Shown here piece by piece: positions 43,598-51,886 of a stretch of 64,000 nucleotides of DNA. The DNA lies in NCBI GenBank assembly GCA_964432825.1, contig CAYSOX010000006.1:1-64000 (forward strand). Direction: 5' to 3'. Both the position numbers and the translations under genes were made by a program. Below the pieces are notes generated by a model. That model did not search any database. It was not told the origin of the DNA and saw nothing but the letters and a program-made list of their open reading frames with translations. The number at the start of each line of letters is the position of its first letter. Position 1 is the first letter of the stretch. This stretch comes from UMGS1908 sp964432825 (GTDB taxonomy: Bacteria > Bacillota > Clostridia > Christensenellales > UBA1242).

Positions 43598-44557
43598 ATG
43601 AAAAAAATTGCACTATTGACAAGCGGTGGAGATGCTCCTGGTATGAATGCATGCATTCGTGCTGTTGTTCGTGCTGGAATTGCAAATGGATACGAGGTTA
43701 TAGGAGTGTTATGTGGTTATCAAGGATTGATTGACCAAAATTATGTTAAACTTGGACTTCGTGATGTGGGAAATATAATTCAAACAGGCGGAACTATGCT
43801 AAGAACTTCAAGATGTGAAGAGTTTATGCAAGAAAAAGGTTTCAAAAAAGCGGTTGAAAATTGTAAGAAAGCAAACTTTGAAGCAATTATTATAATTGGA
43901 GGCAATGGCAGTTTGACGGGGGCGGTGGAACTTGCAAAAGCAGGAGTTAATGTTATTGGAATACCGGGAACTATTGATAATGATTTAGGCTACACCGATT
44001 TCACTTTGGGGTTTGATACTGCGGTCAATACAGTTACCAACCTTTTAAACAATGTTAGAGATACTTCGGCTTCGCACGATAGGGTATGTGTTGTTGAGGT
44101 TATGGGAAGAAAGTGTGGAGATATTGCATTGTTTTCGGGAATGAGTGCGGGTGCGGAAGTTGTTTTGATTCCAGAAGTTAAGGTTCCTATGGAGGATGTG
44201 TATTCAAAATTGACAAATAGTGCAAAAACCGGTAAAAGGAGTTCAATTGTTGTTGTTGCAGAAGGTGTTACAACTGCGGGTGAGGTTGCAAAAATGATTC
44301 AAACAAATACCGGACTTGAAAGTAAAGCCGTTGTTTTAGGACATTTGCAACGCGGTGGAAGTCCTAGTATGGCGGATAGAGTTTTTGCCAGCAGGCTTGG
44401 AGTTTCGGCGGTAGAGAGTATCAAAAATGGTATTTTTAATATCGCAATAGGCACAAAAGATAATAAAATTATTAATTTAGGCATAGAAGATGCAATAAAA
44501 GTTAAAAATGTATTTGACGAATTTGATTACAAAATAAATAGCATTATATCAATATAA
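43598..44557 (+). CDS. pfkA: 6-phosphofructokinase
   Basis: The enzyme phosphorylates fructose-6-phosphate to fructose-1,6-bisphosphate, the committed step of glycolysis. The 319-residue protein has the family order: TSGGDAPGMNACI, the ATP-loop IIGGNGSLTGA, the catalytic GTIDNDLGYTDFTLGFDTA, MGRKCGDIAL and LGHLQRGGSP. One oddity is Asn where the ATP loop of E. coli PfkA has Asp103 (GGDGS becomes GGNGS). A gamma-phosphate site Gly is kept, which favours ATP over pyrophosphate. AGGAG precedes the ATG. It follows dnaE with a 9-base gap and precedes a TPR gene. Confidence 0.95.
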   Translation: MKKIALLTSGGDAPGMNACIRAVVRAGIANGYEVIGVLCGYQGLIDQNYVKLGLRDVGNIIQTGGTMLRTSRCEEFMQEKGFKKAVENCKKANFEAIIIIGGNGSLTGAVELAKAGVNVIGIPGTIDNDLGYTDFTLGFDTAVNTVTNLLNNVRDTSASHDRVCVVEVMGRKCGDIALFSGMSAGAEVVLIPEVKVPMEDVYSKLTNSAKTGKRSSIVVVAEGVTTAGEVAKMIQTNTGLESKAVVLGHLQRGGSPSMADRVFASRLGVSAVESIKNGIFNIAIGTKDNKIINLGIEDAIKVKNVFDEFDYKINSIISI

Positions 44558-44574
44558 TAAAGGAAAGTTTAGTT

Positions 44575-46383
44575 GTGGCAGATGATAAAATATTTACAAT
44601 TAACACCCAAAAGAGTATGGTGGATTGTGAAAATGCTTTTAAATCAAAAGATATAGTAAAGGCTTTTTCAATATATAACGATTTGAATATTGAAGACCAA
44701 AGGATGTTGCTTCCGCAAGTAGCATCCTTTTATGCATCAGTTATGAATGCCTATTATGAATATGGTTGTTTGATGCGTATGATTGCCTATCCAAAATCGC
44801 ACCATGTCGACCCATTAACAATTTTAAGTAGAATTTCAAAATTTATGGTTCCGCTAGCGGGAGAGAATTATTTGGATTATTACCAAAAATTGGTGGAAAA
44901 AAATTTTGGTGTGAAATTTGATATTCCGTTATCTCCTAAAAAACTTATGGATATGTTAACCGAAAAGCAGGATGAAAAGAAAAAGCCCTTCAAATTGATT
45001 TTTGGTGATGACGGTGGCGAGTATTATTATAAGCAAGCAATAGAGTGTATGTCTTGTGGGGATACTTCGGGTGCAAAGGCAAATTTAAAGCAAATTAAAA
45101 AAGAGGATAGTTTTTATTTGGATGCACAAAAATATCTTGCTTTCATTTTGCAAACCGAGGGGCATCCAGCGGGTGCTATAAAGTTTTTAAAACGGGTTAT
45201 AAAAGAAAATCCAAATGATAAAGAAGCCTTGAAGCGAATAGAAAGTATTGTAAGGGATTATAATGAATTGGCAGATGATGTTCAAGATTTTTTACTCTCT
45301 CAAAAGTTTAGTGAGGATAATACCGAAGCGAATATTTTAATTGCAAAAATTTTAATGGATAAAAAAGAATGGCATAAAGCAATTGAATCGCTGGAAAAAG
45401 TAAAAGATATAAATATGTATAGCGAGTTCTATTTAAAACTTTTGTCGGATGCATATTTAGAAGTGGGTGAAATTGAAAAATGTAAAAACATCTTAAAAAG
45501 TATTATGATTATTTACCCTAAAAATGTCCGTGCAAGATACCGATTGAAATCGTTAGAACTTGGCAAAAGTAAAGGTGTTAACAATGATGGCGATTATAGT
45601 GAAGTAAAACAAATGACCATAGAGGCAAATAATTTTTTAGAGGAAACAACCGAAGAGAACTTTAGAAAATTAAACTTGACAGAACTTGTGTATTATTTTA
45701 GAACAATATGTTATTATGGTAACGATTTGAATTTTAAAAAGGCATGTCTTATTATGTTAAGTGTTCCAAAAATGCGTGAGGTGTTATTAGATTCTTTATT
45801 GGAAATTGAAACAAACGAAAAACAAAAAGAAATAATTTTTAGCACTTTGGTACAATTAAAATTGGTAGATAAGGTTAATGTGTTAATTTTTGGCAAGTTA
45901 AAGACGGTGTTTGTTAAATACCCTAAAAACCTATTTAATGATAAATACACAAAAGAATTAATAAAAAACACAAGTGTGGTTAGAGGTAAAGATGCTTCGT
46001 GGCAACTTTATGTAGCAAATGCATATTCTCAAGCATTGACCGTACGGGTGTTTGATGAGGGAAAATTGTCATCCTTTCATAAAAATGCAGAAATAGTGGT
46101 CGATGGACTTTCAAAATTAAGCGAAGAACAAAAAATGTTATTTGGAAATTTGGATAATCTAGTTTTTGCGATGTGTCTTGCAGATGATGAAAAATATTTG
46201 TTTAGAAAAACATCTTTTGTTTCAATCAACCGAAGTGTCAGACAGACAATTCATTTATATATACATATGTTTAAGGGTGATTATGACAATTTAAAAGATG
46301 AAGTAGGGGATAATGTAGAAAAAAATATAAATAATATTATTGATAATAAAATAGACAACAATACAGATAACGACAATGATTAA
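44575..46383 (+). CDS. Tetratricopeptide-repeat protein
   Basis: The 602-residue soluble protein starts at a GTG with AAAGGA upstream, 18 bases after pfkA. Residues 145-330 contain helical repeats of the TPR type (ALKRIESIVRDYNELADD, HKAIESLEKVKDINMYSEF, LLSDAYLEVGEIEKCK). The rest is helical with no known catalytic motif, and the tail is a Asn/Asp-rich stretch (NNIIDNKIDNNTDND). TPRs mediate protein-protein contacts; the partner is unknown. It ends 12 bases before a strong terminator. The terminal repeats look like low-complexity additions. Confidence 0.7.
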   Translation: MADDKIFTINTQKSMVDCENAFKSKDIVKAFSIYNDLNIEDQRMLLPQVASFYASVMNAYYEYGCLMRMIAYPKSHHVDPLTILSRISKFMVPLAGENYLDYYQKLVEKNFGVKFDIPLSPKKLMDMLTEKQDEKKKPFKLIFGDDGGEYYYKQAIECMSCGDTSGAKANLKQIKKEDSFYLDAQKYLAFILQTEGHPAGAIKFLKRVIKENPNDKEALKRIESIVRDYNELADDVQDFLLSQKFSEDNTEANILIAKILMDKKEWHKAIESLEKVKDINMYSEFYLKLLSDAYLEVGEIEKCKNILKSIMIIYPKNVRARYRLKSLELGKSKGVNNDGDYSEVKQMTIEANNFLEETTEENFRKLNLTELVYYFRTICYYGNDLNFKKACLIMLSVPKMREVLLDSLLEIETNEKQKEIIFSTLVQLKLVDKVNVLIFGKLKTVFVKYPKNLFNDKYTKELIKNTSVVRGKDASWQLYVANAYSQALTVRVFDEGKLSSFHKNAEIVVDGLSKLSEEQKMLFGNLDNLVFAMCLADDEKYLFRKTSFVSINRSVRQTIHLYIHMFKGDYDNLKDEVGDNVEKNINNIIDNKIDNNTDNDND

Positions 46384-46394
46384 TTTTTTTTAAT

Positions 46395-46437
46395 AAGCCC
46401 GTTGATTGAGGTTTAAAAACTTCTTCAACGGGCTTTT
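46395..46437 (+). terminator. Terminator after the TPR gene
   Basis: AAGCCCGTTGA (46395-46405) pairs perfectly with TCAACGGGCTT (46425-46435) and ends in Ts. Confidence 0.85.
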
Positions 46438-46544
46438 ATATAAAAACTTTATAAAATAAAAAAATCGACCTTAATCATTTTTTTAATATAACTATAAAAG
46501 GTTATATTCAAATTTTGATTAAAATCGATTTGTTTAATAATTAT

Positions 46545-46700
46545 TTAAAATATTCTATGTGATGAAAAGATTAAACAAGTTAAACTTTTAAGTTGCTACT
46601 TAAACTCTAAATGGTAACCTAGGCATCACAGTTTAATTACCAGCGGCTCCATAAATGTATCGCACGACGGTGCAAAATCTTAGGACTTTTGATAATTTAA
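46545..46700 (-). ncRNA. Candidate structured RNA, copy 2 (family shared with 51408)
   Basis: On the minus strand this stretch has, in order, ATTATC, a GCAC/GTGC hairpin with CGTC loop, GAGCCG (46649-46644), a 9-base spacer, AAACTGTGATGCC (46634-46622), 57 bases, and CATCACATAG (46564-46555). The plus-strand element at 51408-51640 has the same blocks in the same order with 10- and 58-base spacers. TGTGATG and CATCACA are complementary, so both copies can form the same long-range helix. This copy is more AT-rich and may be diverging. No coding frame explains the conservation. It lies 58 bases downstream of the GGGtGRT gene on the same strand and could be its 3' UTR. Identity is unknown. Confidence 0.6.
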
Positions 46701-46757
46701 ATAATTAGAATAAATATTTAAATATTTATTCGATTTGGTGACAAGTTGCAAATTCGT

Positions 46758-47759
46758 CTACTTATTGCAAGCGGTGTAAACCTCAACGGCTAATGCTACA
46801 GTTGCGCCAACCATAGGGTTGTTTCCCATTCCAATAAATCCCATCATATCAACATGGGCAGGAACGGAAGAACTTCCAGCAAATTGAGCGTCACTATGCA
46901 TTCTACCCATTGTGTCAGTCATACCATAACTTGCAGGTCCTGCTGCGACATTGTCTGGGTGAAGGGTTCTACCTGTGCCACCACCACTAGCAACACTAAA
47001 GTATTTTTTGCCATTTTCATAAGACCATTTTTTATATGTTCCAGCAACTGGATGTTGGAATCTTGTAGGGTTTGTAGAGTTTCCGGTGATAGAAACATCA
47101 ACTTTTTCGGCAATCATTATTGCTACACCTTCTGAAACATCGTCGGCACCATATACTTTAACATTAGCGCGTTCGCCGTTGCTGAATGGGATGGTCTTAA
47201 CAACTTTTAGTTCTCCAGTTGAATAATTGTATTCGGTTTGAACATAAGTAAACCCATTTATTCTTGAAATTATATAAGCAGCGTCTTTTCCTAGTCCGTT
47301 TAAGATAACTCTTAGTGGGCTTTTTCTTGCTTTATTTGCTTTAAGTGCAATTCCGATGGCACCTTCAGCGGCTGCGAAACTTTCGTGACCAGCAAGGAAG
47401 CAGAAGCAGTCACATTTTTCATCCAAAAGCATTGCTCCAAGATTTCCGTGACCTAAGCCAACCTTTCTAGAGTCTGCAACAGAGCCCGGAACACAAAAGG
47501 CTTGAAGACCAACACCAATTAGGCTTGATGCTTCACTTGCAGTTTTAGGTTTTTGGGTTAGTGCTAGTGCAGTTCCTGCGGTGTATGCCCATACGGCATT
47601 TTCAAAACAAATTTGTTGAACGCCTTTAACGATTTTGTCGGGGTCGATGCCGTGTTGTAAGCAAATTTCACGACAATTTTCAAGCGAACCTAAATTATAT
47701 TTTTTCAAGAAAGCATTAATAGAAGACTCTCTTTTTTCTTTTCCTTCAAATTCTACCAT
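46758..47759 (-). CDS. GGGtGRT protein
   Basis: The 333-residue protein carries the motif that names its family, ASGGGTGRTLHPD, plus HPVAGTYKKWSYENG and AGSSSVPAHVDMMG, and belongs to a conserved, poorly characterised group that is almost always beside a NifU-like iron-sulfur scaffold gene, as here. The start is the ATG at 47759 with AGGAGG 7 bases upstream; an in-frame TTG two codons earlier is too close to that site. It is likely involved in iron-sulfur or sulfur metabolism, but no reaction is established. It lies 11 bases downstream of the scaffold gene and is cotranscribed. Confidence 0.9.
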   Translation of the reverse strand: MVEFEGKEKRESSINAFLKKYNLGSLENCREICLQHGIDPDKIVKGVQQICFENAVWAYTAGTALALTQKPKTASEASSLIGVGLQAFCVPGSVADSRKVGLGHGNLGAMLLDEKCDCFCFLAGHESFAAAEGAIGIALKANKARKSPLRVILNGLGKDAAYIISRINGFTYVQTEYNYSTGELKVVKTIPFSNGERANVKVYGADDVSEGVAIMIAEKVDVSITGNSTNPTRFQHPVAGTYKKWSYENGKKYFSVASGGGTGRTLHPDNVAAGPASYGMTDTMGRMHSDAQFAGSSSVPAHVDMMGFIGMGNNPMVGATVALAVEVYTACNK

Positions 47760-47770
47760 TGTCAAACCTC

Positions 47771-48463
47771 CTATTCCTTTCTAGGGTCGATAACTTTAAC
47801 GGCGTCAGCCATTCGACCATAAGATTTTGTATATTTTTTGATTGCTTCATTTGGCTCAATCCCGTTTCGGATTTCTTCCATAGCCTTACCAATAGAAATA
47901 TATTCATAACCTATAATTTCATTGTTTTTGTCTAGGCCGATTTTTGAAACATAACCTTCAGCAATGTTTAAATATCTTGAGCCTTTTGCTTTTGTTCCAT
48001 ACATTGTGCCAACTTGACTGGTTAAGCCTTTTCCAAGGTCATCAAGGCCTGCACCAATTTCTAGTCCGTTTTCTGAAAAAGCAGATTGAGTTCTGCCATA
48101 AACTATTTGCAAAAATAGTTCACGCATAGCAACATTTATTGCATCGCAAACAAGGTCGGTATTTAATGCTTCAAGTAGAGTTTTTCCTGGTAAAATTTCA
48201 GATGCCATAGCAGCCGAGTGGGTCATACCCGAGCAACCAATGGTTTCGACTAGTGCTTCTTCGATTATTCCATCCTTAACATTTAGGGTTAGTTTGCATG
48301 CACCTTGTTGTGGGGCACAGGCACCAACACCATGAGTTAAACCAGAAATATCTTTAATTTCTTTTGAATGTATCCATTTGCCTTCTTCAGGAATAGGTGC
48401 ATTGTTATGTCTTGCGCCTAATGTAACTGGACACATATTGTTAATGTGAGTTGAGTATTGCAT
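47771..48463 (-). CDS. NifU-like iron-sulfur cluster assembly scaffold protein
   Basis: The 230-residue protein resembles the NifU/IscU-type scaffold that pairs with GGGtGRT proteins. It has Cys-containing loops (NMCPVTLGARHN, GACAPQQGACKLTL, ETIGCSGMTHSA) that could hold a cluster. AAGGAG lies before the ATG. The mRNA probably starts at a -10 box with extended TG (48501-48496) in a divergent promoter region shared with yigZ. It is upstream of the GGGtGRT gene in the same transcript. Confidence 0.88.
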   Translation of the reverse strand: MQYSTHINNMCPVTLGARHNNAPIPEEGKWIHSKEIKDISGLTHGVGACAPQQGACKLTLNVKDGIIEEALVETIGCSGMTHSAAMASEILPGKTLLEALNTDLVCDAINVAMRELFLQIVYGRTQSAFSENGLEIGAGLDDLGKGLTSQVGTMYGTKAKGSRYLNIAEGYVSKIGLDKNNEIIGYEYISIGKAMEEIRNGIEPNEAIKKYTKSYGRMADAVKVIDPRKE

Positions 48464-48495
48464 TTTTTTCTCCTTTATTAAATTTGTACTATTTT

Positions 48496-48525
48496 ATTAT
48501 ATCACAACAAAATCTTCATAGTAAA
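48496..48525 (-). promoter_or_regulatory. Probable promoter of the scaffold-GGGtGRT operon
   Basis: On the minus strand TTTACT (48525-48520) precedes a perfect TATAAT (48501-48496), 18-base spacer, with an extended TGn element. Confidence 0.6.
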
Positions 48526-48535
48526 CTAAAACTAT

Positions 48536-48564
48536 TTGATTTTTTAGTTTATTTATGGTAATAT
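48536..48564 (+). promoter_or_regulatory. Probable promoter of the yigZ-recX-acpS operon
   Basis: TTGATT (48536-48541) and TAATAT (48559-48564) are 17 bases apart with TG before the -10 box. It diverges from the scaffold promoter. Confidence 0.55.
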
Positions 48565-48598
48565 TTCATTAGAGTAAGGTTTAAGGGTGGAATTTTTA

Positions 48599-49240
48599 AT
48601 GTCACAAGGAAGAAATTATTTTGTTGTTGCAAATGAAGTTTGTGTAGAATTTGATGAAAAAGGTTCTAGGTTTTTAGGGTATTCAAAGTTTGTTCGGACA
48701 GAAGAGCAAGTTAATGAATTTTTGGCACTTGTTAAGTCTGCACATCCTCAAGCAACCCATATTTGCTATGCATACATTTTGGGGCAAAATGGAGAAATTT
48801 CTAAAAATAACGATAATGGTGAGCCGGCAGGCACGGCGGGTGTTCCGATAGTAGAGGCTATAAGAAAGAAAAATTTAACCAACACACTTATTGTGGTTGT
48901 TAGATATTTTGGTGGCAAAGAACTTGGCACCAATGGTCTTTATAAAGCATATTTTACAACTGCTTTAAACACCTTAAATGAAGCAAGTTATTATGTTATG
49001 AATGAGTGTATAGTTTATGAGTTTAGTTTTAACTATAACGAGTTTTCAAAGACGGGTGCATATTTTAGAGATAATAACATACCAATAATAAAAATAGATT
49101 ACCGTGATGTTGTTCACGCCGAGGTTGCTATTCCGCTAGCAAAAGAACAAGTGGTTTTTAGTGAATTGAAGATGATGCTTGGTGGCAAAATTATAAACAA
49201 CAAACTTAGGAGTGCGTTTTTTAGATTCAACGCAAAGTAA
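48599..49240 (+). CDS. YigZ/IMPACT-family protein
   Basis: The 213-residue protein starts at the ATG at 48599, with AAGGGTGG 8 bases upstream; an in-frame GTG at 48587 would overlap that site. It has the IMPACT-family signature GEPAGTAGVP and VVVRYFGGKELGTNGL in an N-terminal domain and a C-terminal ferredoxin-like fold. Homologues bind ribosomes or RNA, and the E. coli YigZ acts in an unclear role. recX follows 6 bases later. Confidence 0.9.
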   Translation: MSQGRNYFVVANEVCVEFDEKGSRFLGYSKFVRTEEQVNEFLALVKSAHPQATHICYAYILGQNGEISKNNDNGEPAGTAGVPIVEAIRKKNLTNTLIVVVRYFGGKELGTNGLYKAYFTTALNTLNEASYYVMNECIVYEFSFNYNEFSKTGAYFRDNNIPIIKIDYRDVVHAEVAIPLAKEQVVFSELKMMLGGKIINNKLRSAFFRFNAK

Positions 49241-49245
49241 AAAGT

Positions 49246-49875
49246 ATGCCTACAATTACTGAAATTACCTTACAAAAGAAGAAAAGTCGTGCAAATGTAT
49301 TTTTGGATGGCGAATTTGTTTGTGGGTTAAATAATATCACCCTTATAAAAAATGGACTAAAGGTAGGGGTGGAAATAACTAAAGAATCTTTACTTAAAAT
49401 ACATAATGAAAGTGAGGTTGAAAGTGCTTTTGAAAAGGCACTTAGTTTGCTTTCTCGTCAAAAATATACCAAAAAGGCAATTGTAGATAAATTAAAGTCA
49501 AAAGAATATGAAGATGATATAATAAAGCAGGTGATATCCAAACTTAGTGAGTATGGCTATATTAGTGATTTGGATTTTGCCAATAGTTTTATAGCGTCAA
49601 ACAAATCCAAAAGCCGAAGGATGTTGGAAGTTGATTTATTGAAAAAAGGGCTTGGTCGCGAGACAATTAAAAGAGCACTTGAAGAAAACACAACCGAAGA
49701 GGAAGAGTTTGAAAAGTGCTTAACGGCAACTCAAAAATATTTAAAAAATAAAGAGGTAGACGAAAAGACAATTCAAAAATTAAAATCGCATCTTGTGTAT
49801 AAAGGTTTTTCATTTGATAATATTAATAGAGTTATTCGAAAACAAAATTTTAAAGGAGAATATTTAGATGATTAA
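49246..49875 (+). CDS. recX: Regulatory protein RecX
   Basis: RecX modulates RecA filament growth on single-stranded DNA. The 209-residue protein holds three RecX helical repeats, including ALSLLSRQKYTKKAIVDKL, YISDLDFANSFIAS and LVYKGFSFDNINRVI. There is no ribosome site; coupling from the yigZ stop 6 bases upstream is likely. It overlaps acpS by 8 bases. recA itself is not in the window. Confidence 0.9.
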   Translation: MPTITEITLQKKKSRANVFLDGEFVCGLNNITLIKNGLKVGVEITKESLLKIHNESEVESAFEKALSLLSRQKYTKKAIVDKLKSKEYEDDIIKQVISKLSEYGYISDLDFANSFIASNKSKSRRMLEVDLLKKGLGRETIKRALEENTTEEEEFEKCLTATQKYLKNKEVDEKTIQKLKSHLVYKGFSFDNINRVIRKQNFKGEYLDD

Positions 49876-50254
49876 AACGGGTGTTGATATTTTAAAAATA
49901 GAAAGAGTAAAAGAAAAATGCGAAAGAGAGGAGCATTTTTTTGATAGTTTTTTAACCAATGCAGAAAAAGAATATTTAAAATCAAAAAGTTGTGATAAAA
50001 CACCAAATTTAAAATATCAATCAGTTGCAGGTTTTTTTGCCTGTAAAGAGGCGGTGTTAAAAGCCTTAGGGCAAGGAATTAAGCAACTGAATATGTTAAA
50101 AGAAATCGAAGTTTTGCACGATAAACTTGGAAAACCTATTTTAAATGTTTCAGGTTCGGTAAAAAAAATATTCGAGGAACTAAATATAAGTGAAAGCGAT
50201 GTGAGTATTTCACATGATGGCGAATATGTTGTTGCGATTTGTGTTTTAAATTAA
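49868..50254 (+). CDS. acpS: Holo-[acyl-carrier-protein] synthase
   Basis: AcpS transfers 4'-phosphopantetheine from CoA to the serine of acyl carrier protein. The 128-residue protein has the two key motifs, GVDIL near the N-terminus and FFACKEAVLKALGQG (canonical FxxKEAxxKALG) around residues 56-70, with the usual length. AAAGGAG precedes the ATG, and the start overlaps the recX end by 8 bases. The hairpin at 50292 probably ends this operon. Confidence 0.94.
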   Translation: MIKTGVDILKIERVKEKCEREEHFFDSFLTNAEKEYLKSKSCDKTPNLKYQSVAGFFACKEAVLKALGQGIKQLNMLKEIEVLHDKLGKPILNVSGSVKKIFEELNISESDVSISHDGEYVVAICVLN

Positions 50255-50291
50255 ATAGTTAAAAAAATGATTTTAGAAACAATTAGATAAC

Positions 50292-50322
50292 CATAAAGTG
50301 GGGGCAAAATTGTCACTTTATG
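50292..50322 (+). terminator. Hairpin after acpS, probable terminator
   Basis: CATAAAGTG (50292-50300) pairs perfectly over 9 bp with CACTTTATG (50314-50322). The following T-run is weak, so efficiency is uncertain. Confidence 0.5.
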
Positions 50323-50342
50323 TGTTATTAATGCCTAACCTA

Positions 50343-50371
50343 TTGACAAATTGGCGGTTTTGTGTTATAAT
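50343..50371 (+). promoter_or_regulatory. Strong sigma-A promoter
   Basis: Perfect TTGACA (50343-50348) and TATAAT (50366-50371) with a 17-base spacer and an extended TG. Transcription would start about 50378, so the next gene must start at 50412 rather than farther upstream. Confidence 0.9.
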
Positions 50372-50411
50372 AAGCACACTAAAAATAAAGGGAAAAGAAG
50401 GAGTTAATATT

Positions 50412-51407
50412 ATGGATTATGATTTGTTGGAAATCAAAAATAGTATTTTGTATTTAAAAAATAACGCAACATATGGTGATAATGTAGGTAGTGGAAATAA
50501 GGGCTGGGTATATAACAAATTATTGTTATTAGATGGCGTTGTAGATTTGTTGATTAGTGAAAATGAAGGTATTTATACACATAATTCTTGTTATGATGTT
50601 GCTGTGGATGAAGGGATAGATATTTTACTTGAATTACCAAAAAATGTAATGCGTTCAAGTAACTACCGTTTAGAACCAGACGATTGTAAAAAAATAGCAA
50701 AAGCAGAAAAACATCTTCATTCAGTTTTAGATGGGATAACTCCTGAAAATACTGCACACGAGAATCAACTTGATAGTGCGAAAGCATGTATTAAGAATCA
50801 TTCGAAAGCTGATGCAGGAAGAACGACTGATATTGAAATTACAGGGCTTGGTATGACTAAAGAAGATTATGACAAGGTCCATAAGAAATTAAAGAAAAAC
50901 AAAGGAAAATTTAAGGCGGCAATTAAGAAGTCTAAGGGTAAAAACCCTGGTAAACTTGCAGCGTTGATTACTGCAGGATTGCTAATGTTGGGCTTGGGCG
51001 GTGCTACAGTAAATGAAGGATGTGATGCATGTAGCAATAAACCTGAAGCGGGAGTTAGCGAAACACTAGGTGGCGACAAGTGGGACATATTTGGACCTGA
51101 CGGAGCAGAAACTACAAATGGTGATGAACTCCCAGAGGAAAATCCTGCAGATAAGGAAGAAGATGAAAATCGAGGGGAAACTGCTCCAGTGGGTGAAACT
51201 AGTGAAGATAGAGTAGTTTCAACAACGCCTGCAGAAGCTGAAACCGAAACTTCAAGTGGCAAACCTGGAAAATTAAACGGTTCAACAAACAAAAACCCGC
51301 AATCAAATAGTGGTTCACAAAACTCTAATAATAGTGGTTCACAAAATGAAACCTCAACCAAAGAAGACCCATTTGATGGTTTGTTTGACTATGAGATGGG
51401 AGATTAG
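50412..51407 (+). CDS. Membrane protein with helical head and disordered acidic tail (unrecognised)
   Basis: The ATG at 50412 has AAGGAG 9 bases upstream and is the first start after the promoter. The 331-residue protein has a helical polar N-terminal part (about 1-140), a very basic patch (KKLKKNKGKFKAAIKKSKGK) before one hydrophobic helix (about residues 180-200, LAALITAGLLMLGLGGATV). A long Ser/Thr/Glu/Gly/Asn-rich tail follows (NGDELPEENPADKEEDE, then QNSNNSGSQNETS). By the positive-inside rule the tail is probably outside the cell. Function unknown. A candidate structured RNA begins right after its stop and may be part of its mRNA. Confidence 0.75.
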   Translation: MDYDLLEIKNSILYLKNNATYGDNVGSGNKGWVYNKLLLLDGVVDLLISENEGIYTHNSCYDVAVDEGIDILLELPKNVMRSSNYRLEPDDCKKIAKAEKHLHSVLDGITPENTAHENQLDSAKACIKNHSKADAGRTTDIEITGLGMTKEDYDKVHKKLKKNKGKFKAAIKKSKGKNPGKLAALITAGLLMLGLGGATVNEGCDACSNKPEAGVSETLGGDKWDIFGPDGAETTNGDELPEENPADKEEDENRGETAPVGETSEDRVVSTTPAEAETETSSGKPGKLNGSTNKNPQSNSGSQNSNNSGSQNETSTKEDPFDGLFDYEMGD

Positions 51408-51640
51408 TTGATATTATCGGAGGCGGGAAGAATGCGACACCGCAAGGTGGCATATTCTTAGAGCCGATGTTTATTCAAACTGTGATGCCGTGATTTATCA
51501 CGGGGGTTGCATTAGCAAGCTGATTGGCGAACTTGTGAGCAAATCAACATCACATAGTATATATTATCGGAAGTTGTCGGCAAGCAGCCCGAAGGGGCAA
51601 ACCCCGCAACTGATGGCTATTTAAACAGTGAAGAAAATTT
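51408..51640 (+). ncRNA. Candidate structured RNA, copy 1
   Basis: This stretch is markedly more GC-rich than its surroundings and folds well. AAGAATGC (51428-51435) and CACC close a GCAA tetraloop with GGTG and ATATTCTT. ATCGG (51416-51420) pairs with CCGAT (51464-51468). TGTGATG (51481-51487) pairs with CATCACA (51548-51554) around a CCGTGA/TCACGG hairpin. The 3' part forms a three-way junction: AGTTG (51572-51576) with CAACT (51607-51611), enclosing TCGG/CCGA and GGGG/CCCC hairpins. Sequence blocks GAGCCG, AAACTGTGATGCC and CATCACATAG recur on the minus strand at 46545-46700 with near-equal spacing. It begins at the stop codon of the preceding gene and ends before a terminator at 51820. 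Candidate riboswitch, small RNA or ribosome-associated RNA; no known class recognised. Confidence 0.7.
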
Positions 51641-51819
51641 TTGATTTTGCAGGTATGACAGTGGTAAATTTTGAGGTTCACGAAAAAACTATTTCACATA
51701 GTTAAATTTTAAGGACATCTATTTATATTTTAACATTTGAATTGTGGCAAAAATCTAAATTTAGAACCAACGACAAGAGAAAAATGTAAAAATTTTTTGA
51801 AAATAATAAAAATTTTATG

Positions 51820-51856
51820 AAGAACTTGGAAAAACCTTTCAAGTTCTTTTTTATTT
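51820..51856 (+). terminator. Terminator upstream of lgt
   Basis: AAGAACTTG (51820-51828) pairs with CAAGTTCTT (51840-51848), followed by TTTTATTT. It ends transcription from 50378 through the RNA element. Confidence 0.8.
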
Positions 51857-51857
51857 A

Positions 51858-51886
51858 TTGACTTTGCAAAAAAATATGGATATAAT
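51858..51886 (+). promoter_or_regulatory. Promoter giving a leaderless lgt mRNA
   Basis: TTGACT (51858-51863) and a perfect TATAAT (51881-51886) are 17 bases apart. The expected +1 is the A of the lgt ATG at 51893. Confidence 0.75.

Larger units (their letters stand above)
46384..46757. other. Convergent intergenic region with terminator and RNA copy 2
   Basis: It contains the terminator of the TPR gene (46395-46437) and, on the minus strand, a copy (46545-46700) of the structured RNA described at 51408. The rest, 46440-46545, is AT-rich. Confidence 0.6.

Noticed and set aside
50298..50411. Upstream extension of the 50412 gene
   Set aside because: It lies across the promoter (50343-50371) and would be outside the transcript.
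51588..51615. CCCCGCAACTG, which resembles part of the cobalamin riboswitch core
   Set aside because: The other conserved parts of that riboswitch are missing and the bases are fully used by the three-way junction.
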